A DNA stretch of 7,526 nt, taken from an uncultured Eubacteriales bacterium. GTDB lineage: Bacteria > Bacillota > Clostridia > Peptostreptococcales > Anaerovoracaceae. The notes beneath the pieces are model-generated. The model did no database searches, was not told the DNA's origin, and saw nothing but the letters and a program-made list of their open reading frames with translations. Shown here piece after piece: positions 6,550-7,526 of the stretch; within the stretch, counting starts at the first letter, position 1, and each line of letters opens with the position of its first letter. Both the position numbers and the translations under genes were made by a program. Location of the stretch: positions 1-7,526 of the forward strand of contig CAJUEB010000112.1 in the NCBI GenBank assembly GCA_910585135.1. The letters are read 5' to 3'.

Positions 6550-7526
6550 TTATGCCAGAAGGAAGCCTTCTGGGAACGGATCCTTCGGATCGAGAATCCA
6601 AGTGGCATATCCCATGATACAGGCATTGCCCGTCACCTTCGGACGAACAGCAGGTAAGCCGCCGACGGTCAGCTCTTCAACGATTTCGCATTTAAACAGC
6701 GAGCCGATGATGCTTTCGTGGACAAAGCTTTCGCCGATTTTTAATTTTCCCTTGTTGTATAATACGGCTGCTTTGGCAGAAGTTCCCGTACCGCATGGCG
6801 AACGGTCGATGGTCTTTGGCAGCGCTACGACGCAGTTTTGGACATCTGCTTCAGGGCTCTTGGGCGGTCCATAGAATTCCACGTGCGTGACCTCTGACAC
6901 AAAGGATAATTCAGGGTGATGAAAATCAACTTGTTCGTTGATGTCCTTTGCGATGGATTGCGCCGCCGCCATAATTTTGCTGTAGTTTTCTTCTTTGATT
7001 GGAATCCCCACCGATTCGGCAGGGATCAGGGCATAAAGATTGCCGCCCCAGGAGACATCCATGGTCAGCGTTCCGAATTCCTTTGTCTCTACCGTGAGGT
7101 TTTCCTTTAGCACGAGCGCAGGTGCATTGATGAACGATACCTCTTTGACCGATCCATTTTCTACCAGCGCTTCTACGCAAACCACACCGGCAGGCGTGTC
7201 GAGATTGATGAGCGTAGTTGGTTCTGTAACCTTAACAAGTCCCGCTTCGATCAGGGCAACCGTAACACCCATGGTATCATGTCCGCACATCGGAAGCCAG
7301 CCGCTTGTTTCGAAATAGAGCACGCCTACATCAGTTCCCGGTGTGCAAGGTTCTGTAATGATCGTGGCCGACATGATGTCGTTTCCTCTCGGTTCAAAGC
7401 ATAAAAGCTTGCGAAACCAATCCTCGTGCTTCTGCATATAAAGGAATTTTTCTTCCATGGTAGCACCGGGAATATGCGCAAACCCGCTGACCACATTGCG
7501 CGTAGGCTGGCCGAGGGTATGGGTTT
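6550..7526 (-). CDS. Proline racemase family protein (proline racemase or 4-hydroxyproline 2-epimerase), 5' end outside window
   Basis: This cofactor-independent, two-cysteine family inverts the alpha-carbon of L-proline or hydroxyproline. About 324 residues are visible of the usual 330-340; the frame is open to the window edge, where the conserved N-terminal HTLGQPTRNVVSG is read, so only about ten codons are missing. The GTG at 7494 is an internal codon. Both catalytic cysteines are present, in PMCGHDTMG (about visible residue 80) and DRSPCGTGTSAKAA (about residue 244), with the substrate-binding His and Asp beside them. A second-site Cys argues against trans-3-hydroxyproline dehydratase, which has Thr there. 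The first motif reads CGHDT rather than the CGHGT of well-studied proline racemases, so substrate specificity may differ. The gene lies 33 bp upstream of the sigma-54 activator on the same strand. In Stickland fermenters the racemase makes D-proline for proline reductase, but no reductase gene is in this window. Confidence 0.92.
   Translation of the reverse strand, partial: THTLGQPTRNVVSGFAHIPGATMEEKFLYMQKHEDWFRKLLCFEPRGNDIMSATIITEPCTPGTDVGVLYFETSGWLPMCGHDTMGVTVALIEAGLVKVTEPTTLINLDTPAGVVCVEALVENGSVKEVSFINAPALVLKENLTVETKEFGTLTMDVSWGGNLYALIPAESVGIPIKEENYSKIMAAAQSIAKDINEQVDFHHPELSFVSEVTHVEFYGPPKSPEADVQNCVVALPKTIDRSPCGTGTSAKAAVLYNKGKLKIGESFVHESIIGSLFKCEIVEELTVGGLPAVRPKVTGNACIMGYATWILDPKDPFPEGFLLA

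Noticed and set aside
6530..6558. Possible sigma-A promoter (CTGGCA, 17 bp, TATAAT on - strand) for the sigma-54 activator
   Set aside because: The start would fall only about 7 nt before the ATG, cutting off the ribosome binding site; read-through from the racemase is more likely.
6179..6874. 231-residue + strand frame
   Set aside because: Antisense to the sigma-54 activator and racemase, both of which have strong family motifs; no domain in this frame.
7492..7494. GTG as start of the racemase
   Set aside because: The conserved family N-terminus HTLGQPTRN is encoded further upstream, up to the window edge.

Overview
The window looks like part of an anaerobic Firmicutes (Clostridia-type) chromosome. 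The reasons are strong AGGAGG-type ribosome binding sites, moderate GC, clostridial-looking iron-dependent alcohol dehydrogenases, and a proline racemase-family gene beside a sigma-54 activator. The genus cannot be fixed from the sequence. All real genes belong to recognisable families. There are no rRNA, tRNA, CRISPR or IS elements, and no whole gene lacks a family assignment.

Layout, left to right. (1) The C-terminal two-thirds of pyrroline-5-carboxylate reductase (proC, +) enters from the left edge. (2) A 215-bp gap with an 11-bp tandem repeat leads to a complete MBL-fold metallo-hydrolase (+). (3) A perfect 20-bp hairpin separates this from a convergent two-gene operon of iron-containing YqhD/BDH-type alcohol/aldehyde dehydrogenases (-). 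(4) Divergent from that operon is a MerR-family regulator (+). The shared 133-bp intergenic region holds a textbook MerR-type promoter: a 19-bp spacer between -35 and -10 with a dyad inside it, pointing at the dehydrogenases. (5) A 13-bp hairpin overlaps the merR stop codon. Convergent beyond it is a PAS/AAA+/Fis sigma-54-dependent activator (-). The gene directly upstream of that activator is a proline racemase-family gene (-) that runs off the right edge about ten codons short of its start.

How the parts may work together (inference). The MerR protein has a cysteine at residue 52, the position used by AdhR/NmlR-type regulators to sense reactive aldehydes. With the divergent promoter and two aldehyde/alcohol oxidoreductases, this makes a self-contained aldehyde-response or solventogenic cassette. 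The racemase and sigma-54 activator form a second unit, probably tied to proline or hydroxyproline use (compare PrdR control of Stickland proline reduction in clostridia). ProC at the other end could supply L-proline to such a pathway, but it lies more than 6 kb away on the other strand, so a link is only suggestive.
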